64,000 nucleotides of DNA from Pararhodobacter sp. CCB-MM2. Lineage in GTDB: Bacteria > Pseudomonadota > Alphaproteobacteria > Rhodobacterales > Rhodobacteraceae. Location: assembly GCF_001691415.1 (NCBI RefSeq), contig NZ_LRRR01000013.1, forward strand, positions 46,578 to 110,577, read 5' to 3'. Both the position numbers and the translations under genes were made by a program. Positions 25,888-34,445 of the stretch are shown piece by piece. Below the pieces are notes generated by a model. The model saw only the letters and a list, made by a program, of their open reading frames with translations, did no database searches and had not been told where the DNA came from. Position 1 is the first letter of the stretch, and every line of letters starts with the position of its first letter.

Positions 25888-25920
25888 GAAAAGGGGCGCC
25901 CCGATCGGAGCGCCCCTTTC
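25888..25920. terminator. Bidirectional terminator between AHSA1 gene and groEL
   Basis: Stem AAAGGGGCGC/GCGCCCCTTT (25890-25899 and 25910-25919) with a 10-nt loop. A run on the left and T run on the right let it act in both directions between the converging genes. Confidence 0.8.
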
Positions 25921-25942
25921 CTAAGACCTGATGGTCGGCAGA

Positions 25943-27622
<1,680 letters not shown>

Positions 27623-27640
27623 TCAGGTCGGAAGGACAGC

Positions 27641-27928
27641 TCAGGCGATGATGCCGAGGATGTCGCTTTCCTTCATGATCAGCAGCTCTTCACCGTCGAC
27701 GGTGACTTCGGTGCCCGACCATTTGCCGAACAGGACGCGATCGCCGGCCTTGACGGCCATTTCGATCAGCTCGCCCGAGTCCTTGCGCGCGCCGGTGCCG
27801 ACGGCGACGATTTCGCCTTCAGCCGGCTTTTCTTTCGCCGAGTCGGGGATGATCAGACCGCCCTTGGTCTTCTCGTCGCTCTGCACGCGGCGGACCAGCA
27901 CGCGGTCGTGGAGGGGTTGGAAAGCCAT
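27641..27928 (-). CDS. groES: 10-kDa co-chaperonin GroES
   Basis: A 95-residue co-chaperonin. [33 protein letters not shown] is interrupted by no gap relative to the family: the mobile loop residues GGLIIPD are present. ATG 27928 is used; the frame is open further upstream but runs into the control region. First gene of groESL. Confidence 0.97.
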   Translation of the reverse strand: MAFQPLHDRVLVRRVQSDEKTKGGLIIPDSAKEKPAEGEIVAVGTGARKDSGELIEMAVKAGDRVLFGKWSGTEVTVDGEELLIMKESDILGIIA

Positions 27929-27963
27929 CAGTGAACACTCCCTAGGGTTCAGTTCGAATGCTT

Positions 27964-27990
27964 TTAGCACTCAGCGTTGGCGAGTGCTAA
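27964..27990. promoter_or_regulatory. CIRCE element (HrcA operator)
   Basis: TTAGCACTC, a 9-nt spacer, then GAGTGCTAA: a perfect consensus CIRCE. It sits just downstream of the groES -10 hexamer, so HrcA bound here would block initiation. The hrcA gene is outside the window. Confidence 0.97.
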
Positions 27991-27998
27991 CGACGCCC

Positions 27999-28027
27999 TA
28001 GGTAGGCAGCCAAGTTTTCGGTGTCAA
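27999..28027 (-). promoter_or_regulatory. groESL promoter, TTGACA-N17-TACCTA
   Basis: On the minus strand TTGACA (28022-28027) is followed by a 17-nt spacer and TACCTA (27999-28004). The predicted start falls at the edge of the CIRCE element. It is the best housekeeping-type promoter in the window. Confidence 0.75.
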
Positions 28028-28058
28028 CACTCGGGTCGTGAGATTTTTTCGCGCTTGG

Positions 28059-28346
28059 TTACGCGTGCGGCGCCGTGGACGGCGTCTGCGCTGCAAAGGC
28101 CTCCCAAGCGCCCGGCAACAGGGCCTCGAGCGCGACCTCGTCCAGCACCTCGCCCGAGGGAGCAAAGGCCTGTCGTCCACCCGGCCCCTCGATCATCACC
28201 GCGACCGGCACCAGCCGGCCCGAGACCGCCGTGGCCTGAGCCGAGACATAGGCATCCATGGCCAGCGCCGCAACCCCAGCAACGCTCCACGCGCCGTGCG
28301 TCACCTTATGACCCAGATGGATTTTGTTCGTGAATTCAACGCTCAT
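28059..28346 (-). CDS. Small hypothetical protein
   Basis: A 95-residue protein that I do not recognise. It begins MSVEFTNKIHLGHKVTHGAWS and has Ala/Val-rich, moderately hydrophobic stretches (VAGVAALAMDAYVSAQATAV) but no clear membrane helix. Its start overlaps the stop of the DUF2953 gene by 4 nt, so it is translated with the GerW-DUF2953 pair. It may work with them. Codon use is like that of its neighbours. Confidence 0.65.
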   Translation of the reverse strand: MSVEFTNKIHLGHKVTHGAWSVAGVAALAMDAYVSAQATAVSGRLVPVAVMIEGPGGRQAFAPSGEVLDEVALEALLPGAWEAFAAQTPSTAPHA

Positions 28347-28870
28347 CGCAGTGCCCAGAGAAACCGGACCGCCACCGGCAGCAGTCGCGCCGGCACGAGG
28401 GAGACGATGGCCTCGCCCTGCCCCTCCAAGGCCTGACGGTCGAACAACGGCACCAGCCGCAGCCGATCCCCCAGCGACAAGGCGGCCACCGCCCCCATCG
28501 CGCGGCCATAGAATTCGCCGGTCAGCGCCGGATCACCAAGGCCCAGCCGCACCTCGGCCCGCAACCGTTCGATCCGCAAGGTCCTCAAGGCCTCCAGCGC
28601 CGCCCGAAAGCCGGCACTCAGCATCTTCCGCGAAGGGCGCCACCCCTTGCCATCCCCGGTCGCGGCCTTGGTCTTGGCCTTGCGCGGTGACGGCGGACGG
28701 CTGCTGTCGACCAGCGTAAGCGGGACCAACCCCGCCAGCAGGCTCACTCGTAGCAGAAGACCGCTCTCATCCGCCCGCGCCATCACGCGCACGGGCAGAA
28801 CGAGCAGCATGAATAGCCCCAGCAACAGGACAGCCCCAAGGCCACCAAGCAGCCCGAGGGCAAGGTTCAC
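28343..28870 (-). CDS. DUF2953-like membrane protein
   Basis: A 175-residue protein with an N-terminal hydrophobic helix (LALGLLGGLGAVLLLGLFMLLVLPV) and a soluble basic domain resembling DUF2953. In Bacillus the DUF2953 protein YtfI is encoded next to the GerW-type protein YtfJ, the same pairing as here. It overlaps the genes on both sides by 4 nt. Function unknown; the family label rests on context and overall shape. Confidence 0.6.
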   Translation of the reverse strand: MNLALGLLGGLGAVLLLGLFMLLVLPVRVMARADESGLLLRVSLLAGLVPLTLVDSSRPPSPRKAKTKAATGDGKGWRPSRKMLSAGFRAALEALRTLRIERLRAEVRLGLGDPALTGEFYGRAMGAVAALSLGDRLRLVPLFDRQALEGQGEAIVSLVPARLLPVAVRFLWALR

Positions 28871-29229
28871 GCCTCACCCTCGTCCGGGGCGTCCTTGGCG
28901 CCAGACCGCGCCTTCATCACCTTGGTGACCGTCGATCCGATCGCCTCGGCCATGCTGGCGGCGTTGCTGCGGATGGGTTCGACCCGCGCCCCGTCAGCAT
29001 CGAGGATGATCGCACCCACCGGCTTCACCCCGCCGCCCGCTGCCGTGCCCATGCCGCTGCTGGGCGCCGTCCCCGTGCCGCCGCCCGCACCGAAGCCGAA
29101 GCCATAGCTCACCAGCGGGATCACGGTCGCGCCATCGCGGTCGATGGGATCGCCCAGCACATTCTTCGCGGTGAGCAGCTTCTCCAGCTCCTCGACCGTG
29201 CCCTTGAGCAGTTTCACCACGTCGTCCAT
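28867..29229 (-). CDS. GerW/YtfJ-family (Spore_YtfJ) protein
   Basis: A 120-residue protein with an acidic N-terminus (VVKLLKGTVEELEKLLTAKNVLGDPI), the family core TVIPLVSYGFGFGAGGG, a Gly-rich loop and the C-terminal PVGAIILDADGARVEPI. In Bacillus this family contributes to spore germination; here no sporulation is expected. ATG 29229 is preceded by AGGAGG; a GTG 3 nt upstream is a less likely start. First gene of a three-gene unit with DUF2953 and the 95-residue protein. Confidence 0.82.
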   Translation of the reverse strand: MDDVVKLLKGTVEELEKLLTAKNVLGDPIDRDGATVIPLVSYGFGFGAGGGTGTAPSSGMGTAAGGGVKPVGAIILDADGARVEPIRSNAASMAEAIGSTVTKVMKARSGAKDAPDEGEA

Positions 29230-29331
29230 CACGCACCTCCTGTGTCACGCGGCCATCTTGGCGCGGATCGGGTAACGACGCCATGATCTGACGCATCTTG
29301 CGCCGTGTCTCGCGGCGGATTACCGCAGGGC

Positions 29332-29796
29332 ATGGCCTTCGCGATCGCATCCCTCCCCCTGCGGCACGGCACCCTTGCCATTTGCCCGCTCCCCTCGACC
29401 ACGGCGCAACGCGCTGCGGTTTCGGCTTTCGCGCCGGATCTGGTGGTCACGCTGACCCGCCAGACCGAAATGACCGAGCTGGGGGTCGAGGATTGGCCGG
29501 ATTGGCTGCGCAGCCATCACATCCCGTGGCACCCGTTCCCGATCGAGGATTACGGCATCCCGCCCGAGGGCGCGGATTGGCCCGCCCTGTCGAAAGCAGC
29601 GGCCGAGATATTCGAGAATGGCGGCACCTTGCTGGTGCATTGCCGCGGCGGGCTTGGCCGCTCGGGCATGGTGTGCCTGCGACTGATGATCGAAGCCGGC
29701 GAGCATGCCGACGAAGCCCTGCAGCGCCTGCGCGCCGCCCGGCCGGGCGCGGTCGAGACAGAGGCCCAACTTCGCTGGGCCTCTGGCGAGATCTAA
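29332..29796 (+). CDS. Dual-specificity/tyrosine phosphatase-like protein
   Basis: A 154-residue Cys-based phosphatase with the signature H103-C104-R-G-G-L-G-R110-S111, a general-acid candidate in PIEDYGIPP and a fold like the cyclin-dependent-kinase-inhibitor-3 (DSP) group. A GTG at 29305 would add 9 residues; ATG 29332 is preferred because its N-terminus MAFAIASLPLRHGTLAICPLP suits the family. Single gene; the substrate could be a phosphoprotein, phosphosugar or nucleotide. Confidence 0.8.
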   Translation: MAFAIASLPLRHGTLAICPLPSTTAQRAAVSAFAPDLVVTLTRQTEMTELGVEDWPDWLRSHHIPWHPFPIEDYGIPPEGADWPALSKAAAEIFENGGTLLVHCRGGLGRSGMVCLRLMIEAGEHADEALQRLRAARPGAVETEAQLRWASGEI

Positions 29797-29812
29797 GGGC
29801 GCGCGCCGGATC

Positions 29813-30286
29813 TTATTCCGTGATCGGCGTGGTGTTCGGATGGCGGCGCATCAGATCGACGATCAGGTGCAGGTTTTGCCCTTGGAACGGCTGCGTCATC
29901 AGCAACCGCCCTGCCGTCGGAACATCGGCGGTTGGCGCCCAGACCCAGCCTTCGATTGAAGCGCTGGTCCAGCCATAGAGCGGATCGTTCAGCTCGAAAG
30001 TCCCGATCACCCGGCAGCCGGCGCGCATCGAAAGGCGCCCACGGGTCTCGGGCGTCAAGGTCACGACACCGCCGGAACCGTCGGGATCCGTGGTGATGCA
30101 GTCACCAGCGAAGCGGCCGCGACGGTCGACGCTTACTTCACAGATCGAGGTCGGACTGCCGCCCGGCGCGACAGCCGAGACAACCCAGTTGCCGCGCAGC
30201 GAGGCCGCCGTGCACACGGTTTCCGCCTGCGCCGCGCCAAGGGTCGTCACCGCGGCACACAGAGCCGCAAAAGGTTTCGTTTTCAT
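29813..30286 (-). CDS. Secreted small protein, tandem paralogue A
   Basis: A 157-residue protein with a Sec signal peptide (MKTKPFAALCAAVTTLGAAQA, cleavage near AQA-E). The mature part contains TVCTAASLRGNWVVSAVAPGGSPTSICEVSVDRRGRFAGDC, a Cys in MRAGCRVIG, and VWAPTADVPTAGRLLM. The same blocks recur in the upstream paralogue. Four Cys residues suggest disulfides. I know no named family; the beta-rich pattern loosely recalls small lipocalin-like inhibitors. Confidence 0.75.
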   Translation of the reverse strand: MKTKPFAALCAAVTTLGAAQAETVCTAASLRGNWVVSAVAPGGSPTSICEVSVDRRGRFAGDCITTDPDGSGGVVTLTPETRGRLSMRAGCRVIGTFELNDPLYGWTSASIEGWVWAPTADVPTAGRLLMTQPFQGQNLHLIVDLMRRHPNTTPITE

Positions 30287-30308
30287 AGCATTCACCGAGT
30301 ACAGAAGG

Positions 30309-30761
30309 TCAATCGAACAGCGAGGCATTGGCATCATGCCGCCGCAACAACTGGCCTGTCACCGCGGGATACCCCGCTTGCTGCATCAGCACCGACCCAG
30401 CCACCGGCACAGCATCGACCGGCGCCCAGACCGTCCCCTCCAGCGAGGCCGCCTCGCCTTCCATCACCAGACGCCCGGTAATGGCGCAGCCCGCGCGCAT
30501 CACCATGCGGCCTGAAACCGACGGGGTGAAAGTCTCGGTCCCGCCTTGTCCGTTGCGATCGGTGACGATGCATTGGCCGCTGAAAAACCCGCGGCGGTTG
30601 ACAGACAATTCGCAAAGATTGGTGGGGCTTCCGCCGGGGGCGACCATGGAAAGAAGCCATGTTCCCCGCATAGAGCTTGCCCGGCAAACAGTGTCAGCTT
30701 GCGCCGCGCCAGTACCCACAGTTGTGATTGCCGCGATGAGCGTAAAAAGGCGTCGTGTCAT
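30309..30761 (-). CDS. Secreted small protein, tandem paralogue B
   Basis: A 150-residue paralogue of the next gene. Signal peptide MTRRLFTLIAAITTVGTGAAQA, then TVCRASSMRGTWLLSMVAPGGSPTNLCELSVNRRGFFSGQC, MRAGCAITG and VWAPVDAVPVAGSVLMQ. ATG 30761 has GAGGATATT before it; the frame is open further upstream but the added residues do not look secreted. It is 22 nt from paralogue A, so the two are one operon from gene duplication. Function unknown. Confidence 0.75.
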   Translation of the reverse strand: MTRRLFTLIAAITTVGTGAAQADTVCRASSMRGTWLLSMVAPGGSPTNLCELSVNRRGFFSGQCIVTDRNGQGGTETFTPSVSGRMVMRAGCAITGRLVMEGEAASLEGTVWAPVDAVPVAGSVLMQQAGYPAVTGQLLRRHDANASLFD

Positions 30762-30936
30762 AATATCCTCGCACATTACACGGGCACAGGATGCTCGCGG
30801 CAGGCGAGGCGAAACAAGCGGTTTGCTGAGCCATGCACATATTGCATTGCGGTGAGGCAAGGACTGTTGCGCGGTTGCGTCACCGGGTGTCCGGACCTGC
30901 GAAGGTTCAGGCAGCCCCGAGCGTCCTGAGGCCCCC

Positions 30937-31611
30937 TTACTCCGGCAGCGCCCCGTCCCAATCCGCGAGGCCTTTCCGTCCGGCCTCAGTCAACCCGTAG
31001 ACGCCCGTCGTGACCCGCGTGAACCAGCCGTAATGGTTGTCGGCCATAAGCCGAGTCGCCGTCGGCACGCCCGTGTCCCGCGCCACCGCCGCGCCCTTGG
31101 CCGCGCCGTATTCCGCCAGATAGGCGGCGCAGCGCAGGGCGTCCTGTCGATAGCCGGTGACCAGCCCGTGCCGCGTCGCGCCGCCGGCGTTCGGATCGCC
31201 CTGCCGGCGGGTGAATTCCGCCTCCAGCCGCTTGCGCTTCACCTTCGAGCCGCGCGGCGCATAGGGGCCGGGTTCGGCGACGACCTCGACAAAAAGATCC
31301 CGCGCCCGCACCGTCAGCAGGCCCAGACCCAGACGGCGGCACAGGGCGGTGTTCTCCTTCATCATCCGCCGCGCCTGCTTGCCTTCGGGTCGCAAGACGG
31401 CCAGCCAGACCTCGGGCGTCACCGCCAGCCGGGCGATGGCCTGATGGTAGAGGGTCAGTGAGAACATGAGCTTCATCTCGACGATCACCGGGTCCGGCCC
31501 GCCCATCGCCACCAGATCCGCAGCCCCGATCTCGCCCTTCACCTCAAGGCCCTTGGCTTCGAAATATGCCTTCAGGGGCGGATAGAGATCGGCTTCGCGC
31601 ATCACGGTCAT
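30937..31611 (-). CDS. DUF2161-family putative PD-(D/E)XK phosphodiesterase
   Basis: A 224-residue protein. The segment ADLVAMGGPDPVIVEMKLMF fits a PD-(D/E)XK core, with the Asp and the E-x-K pair near residues 28-47. A basic middle (GSKVKRKRLEAEF) and a C-terminal winged-helix-like part (ATRLMADNHYGWFTRVTTGVYGLTEAGRKGL) follow. No partner methylase is present, so there is no sign of a restriction system. Substrate and role are unknown. Confidence 0.78.
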   Translation of the reverse strand: MTVMREADLYPPLKAYFEAKGLEVKGEIGAADLVAMGGPDPVIVEMKLMFSLTLYHQAIARLAVTPEVWLAVLRPEGKQARRMMKENTALCRRLGLGLLTVRARDLFVEVVAEPGPYAPRGSKVKRKRLEAEFTRRQGDPNAGGATRHGLVTGYRQDALRCAAYLAEYGAAKGAAVARDTGVPTATRLMADNHYGWFTRVTTGVYGLTEAGRKGLADWDGALPE

Positions 31612-31644
31612 GGCATGTGATAGCGCGCCCCGGAACCGGAGGGA

Positions 31645-32367
31645 ATGGCCCGACGTTTCCCGCTCATGCTGACCACCGTGATCGTCCTTGCCCTCGTCGC
31701 GCTCGCCCTTCTGATCGGGGCCGCCTGGGGTCTGTGGGCGCCCCTGCCCGCGCGGCTGGAAGGCTTCCTCATCGCGTTGGCCGGCGGCGCGCTGATCGTG
31801 TCGATCATGTCAGAGCTGGTGGAACGCGCGGCGCCGCATATCCCGTGGCTGGTGCTGGCGGCGAGCCTGATTGCCGGCGCCGGAGCCTTCGTCCTGCTCG
31901 ACAAGTTCGTCAAACGGAAGCTCGGCGCGGAATCGGGCGGCGGGTTGCTGGTCTCGGTCACTCTCGACGGCATCCCTGAGAACCTCGCGCTCGGTGTCGC
32001 GCTGATCGGCGCCTCGGGGCTGGAGGTCGCGGCGCTGGCAGGCTCGATCTTCCTGTCCAACCTGCCCGAGGCTGCGGGCGGCGCCAAGGGCATGCTGGAC
32101 GACGGCTATTCCAAGACCAAGGTCTTCGCCATCTGGACCGCGACAGCGCTGCTGCTGTCGTTCGCGGCACTCTTGGGCTACCTCGCCCTCGATCAGGCCT
32201 CCGAGCAGGTTCTGGGCCCGATCCGCGTCTTTGCCGCGGGCGTGGTTGCGGCCTCTCTGGCGATCGAGGTCTTCCCCAAGGCTTACGCACAGGACAGCTA
32301 CGCCACCGGTTTCGCCGTGGCCATCGGGCTCGTGGCGGCGCAGGGACTGGGGCAATTGGCGGGCTGA
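31645..32367 (+). CDS. ZIP-like metal transporter family membrane protein
   Basis: A 240-residue protein with about seven or eight hydrophobic helices. The conserved ZIP helix-4 motif appears as TLDGIPENLALG, with Asp where ZIP transporters usually have His, and the matching helix-5 site reads IFLSNLPEAAG. Metal specificity may therefore differ from that of typical zinc/iron importers. GGAGG lies only a few nt before ATG 31645; ATG 31669 is the next choice. It precedes the pyrophosphatase gene, which has its own promoter. Confidence 0.75.
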   Translation: MARRFPLMLTTVIVLALVALALLIGAAWGLWAPLPARLEGFLIALAGGALIVSIMSELVERAAPHIPWLVLAASLIAGAGAFVLLDKFVKRKLGAESGGGLLVSVTLDGIPENLALGVALIGASGLEVAALAGSIFLSNLPEAAGGAKGMLDDGYSKTKVFAIWTATALLLSFAALLGYLALDQASEQVLGPIRVFAAGVVAASLAIEVFPKAYAQDSYATGFAVAIGLVAAQGLGQLAG

Positions 32368-32387
32368 GGCTGCGACCTTGGCGGCTA

Positions 32388-32416
32388 GTGACAACCCCGC
32401 CCCTCGCGCCTATAAA
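32388..32416 (+). promoter_or_regulatory. Promoter of ppaC, GTGACA-N17-TATAAA
   Basis: GTGACA (32388-32393), a 17-nt spacer and TATAAA (32411-32416) lie about 42 nt before the ppaC start codon, giving a short leader. The match is good for a housekeeping sigma factor. Confidence 0.6.
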
Positions 32417-32457
32417 ACCCGCGAATTTCGCTGCACCTGCATCCACGGGATATCCTC

Positions 32458-33378
32458 ATGACGATCCAAGTTTTCGGCCACAAATCGCCTGACACCGACT
32501 CGACCGGCTCGCCCATCGCCTGGGCCTGGTACCTGTCCGAGGTGAAAGGCACGCCCGCCAAGCCCGTGCTGCTGGGTGAGCCGAACACCGAAGCCGCCTT
32601 CGTCCTGAAGCATTGGGACCTGCCCAAGCCCGAGATCATCGCGGGCGTCGAGGCTGGCGCACCGGTGGTCATCGTCGACACTAACAACCCGGCCGAGCTG
32701 CCGGCGGACATCAACAAGGCTGACATCCAGGCGATCATCGACCACCATAAGCTGGTTGGCGGGCTGGAAACCAAGGGGCCGATCGAAATCACCGTCCGCC
32801 CGCTGGCCTGCACCGCGACGATCATGCACGACCTGATGGGCGCCGACATTGCCAAGGCCCCGCGCGGCGTGAAGGGCGCGATGCTGTCGTGCATCCTGTC
32901 AGACACGCTGGAGTTCCGCAGCCCGACCACCACCGCGCATGACCGCGCCGTGGCCGAGGCGCTGGCGAAGGATCTGGGCGTCGACATGGGCGAACTGGCA
33001 ACCGCGATGTTCGAGGCGAAATCCGATGTCTCGGCCTTCTCGGATGCCGAGCTGCTGCGGATGGATTCGAAGGAATACACCGTCGCCGGCAAGGAGCTGC
33101 GCGTCTCGGTGCTGGAAACCACCGCGCCGAAGATCCTGCTCGACCGCAAGGACAGCCTGATGGCCTCGATGGTCGACGTGGCGAAAGAGGACGGCGCGGA
33201 TCAGGTGCTGCTCTTCGTCATCGACATCCTGAAGGAAGAGGCGACGCTTCTGGTGCCGAACGCGCTTGTCAAGGAGATGGCCGAGAAGAGCTTCGGCGCC
33301 ACCGTCACCGGCGATACCGTCGTGCTGCCGGGTGTGATGTCGCGCAAGAAGCAGATCATCCCGTCGCTGACCCTCTGA
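32458..33378 (+). CDS. ppaC: Manganese-dependent inorganic pyrophosphatase (family II)
   Basis: A 306-residue DHH-superfamily enzyme that hydrolyses pyrophosphate to phosphate in the cytoplasm. Metal ligands are seen in VFGHKSPDTDS (His/Asp), VIVDTNNPAELP and IIDHHKLVGG (DHH motif). The C-terminal DHHA2 domain carries the substrate-binding MSRKKQIIPSL tail. Family II enzymes are commonest in Firmicutes and replace the Mg-dependent family I enzyme in some Rhodobacterales. Confidence 0.93.
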   Translation: MTIQVFGHKSPDTDSTGSPIAWAWYLSEVKGTPAKPVLLGEPNTEAAFVLKHWDLPKPEIIAGVEAGAPVVIVDTNNPAELPADINKADIQAIIDHHKLVGGLETKGPIEITVRPLACTATIMHDLMGADIAKAPRGVKGAMLSCILSDTLEFRSPTTTAHDRAVAEALAKDLGVDMGELATAMFEAKSDVSAFSDAELLRMDSKEYTVAGKELRVSVLETTAPKILLDRKDSLMASMVDVAKEDGADQVLLFVIDILKEEATLLVPNALVKEMAEKSFGATVTGDTVVLPGVMSRKKQIIPSLTL

Positions 33379-33388
33379 GGGTGGCGCG

Positions 33389-33471
33389 AGGCGGAGGCCT
33401 CGGGGGCTCTGCCCCCGACCCCCCGGGATATTTTTGGAGCAAAGATGAAGGGGCCGCGTGAGGGGCCCCTT
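33389..33471. terminator. Rhodobacterales-type 3' repeat followed by hairpin terminator
   Basis: After ppaC comes a GC-rich self-complementary run (CGGGGGCTCTGCCCCCG) and then GGGATATTTTTGGAGCAAAG, a sequence type found downstream of many genes in this order. It is followed by the stem AAGGGGCC/GGCCCCTT (33448-33455 and 33464-33471). The element separates ppaC from the converging PopZ-like gene. A related copy lies near 63802-63830. Confidence 0.65.
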
Positions 33472-33494
33472 ATGTCATTCTATTCCGGTTTGCG

Positions 33495-34364
33495 TCAGAG
33501 AAAGCCGCGATCGTCCAGAGCCTTGGCAATTTCCGAGCGGACCAGTTTGCGGACCTGTTGGGTGATCCGCTCGCCAAGGGCACCGCGCAGTTCCTCGCGG
33601 ACAATCTGGGAGATCAATTCGCGCAGGGCTTCCTCGTCCAGCACTGTGTCCTCGAAGACCTCCTCGGCGATCATCGACTCGGGGTCTGCGGCCATCGCGG
33701 CCGGTGCGGCCACAGGACCCGCCGCCTCGGGCTCAGCGACGAGGGGCGCTTGATCGACCTCGGCAACGGGCTCGATAGCCGTGGTTGCTTCGGCTACGGC
33801 CACGGGCGTGTCGTCGACCTCGATGACCGGGTCAGGCAGATCAGCGACGGGTGCCGGTTCTGGCGCGGCTTCAGCCACGGGTTCCGGCTGCGGCTGCACC
33901 TCTGCCTTGCGGTGGGTGAAGCTCAGACGGCCGTACAGTTCGGTGACATTCGACGGCTTCGGCGATTCATCGGCGGGACCGCCTTCGAAATCCGCTCCGG
34001 TCGCGGATACGGCGGCTTCCAGCTCGGCAATCGTCGCTTCGAGCTTGCCGAAATCCGGTGCGGGGATGGAGACCTCGGAAGTATCGACCGCCGTAGCGTT
34101 CGCGGGCTGCAGGATCATCGGCCCGGTGGCCCCGGTCAGCACCGGTGCCTCGGCCTGCGGCGCGCCCTCAGCCGACGCCGGATTGGTCAGCCCTTGCGGG
34201 CCGCCATCGCCTTGATCGGCAGCCACGCGCTGCGCTTCGGTGAGCACAAGTCGGGTACCCCCGGTACGCGGAGCCTCCCCCGACCGATCCCCTTCCTGCG
34301 CGACAAGACGGCGGATGGAGGTCAGAACGTCCTCGATCTCGCGGTTACTCATCGGATCCGACAT
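33495..34364 (-). CDS. PopZ/DUF2497-like polar organising protein
   Basis: A 289-residue acidic protein. The N-terminal helix REIEDVLTSIRRLVAQE and the C-terminal helical block LRELISQIVREELRGALGERITQQVRKLVRSE (split over several helices) fit the two conserved ends of PopZ-type proteins. Between them lies a long Pro/Glu/Ala/Val-rich disordered linker (about 40-225). PopZ forms a polar microdomain that anchors chromosome-partition proteins. The linker is longer than in Caulobacter PopZ. An alternative start is the second Met, 12 nt in. Confidence 0.65.
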   Translation of the reverse strand: MSDPMSNREIEDVLTSIRRLVAQEGDRSGEAPRTGGTRLVLTEAQRVAADQGDGGPQGLTNPASAEGAPQAEAPVLTGATGPMILQPANATAVDTSEVSIPAPDFGKLEATIAELEAAVSATGADFEGGPADESPKPSNVTELYGRLSFTHRKAEVQPQPEPVAEAAPEPAPVADLPDPVIEVDDTPVAVAEATTAIEPVAEVDQAPLVAEPEAAGPVAAPAAMAADPESMIAEEVFEDTVLDEEALRELISQIVREELRGALGERITQQVRKLVRSEIAKALDDRGFL

Positions 34365-34445
34365 GCCCGATACCCCTGCTCTTTTATGCCGACAGGTTAC
34401 CGGAGCCGAGGCGATCCGACAACCGCCTCGACCCCGATGTTGTGA

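Noticed and set aside
30937..31611. DUF2161 protein as a restriction enzyme
   Set aside because: A PD-(D/E)XK-like core is visible, but no methylase, specificity subunit or defence gene lies nearby.
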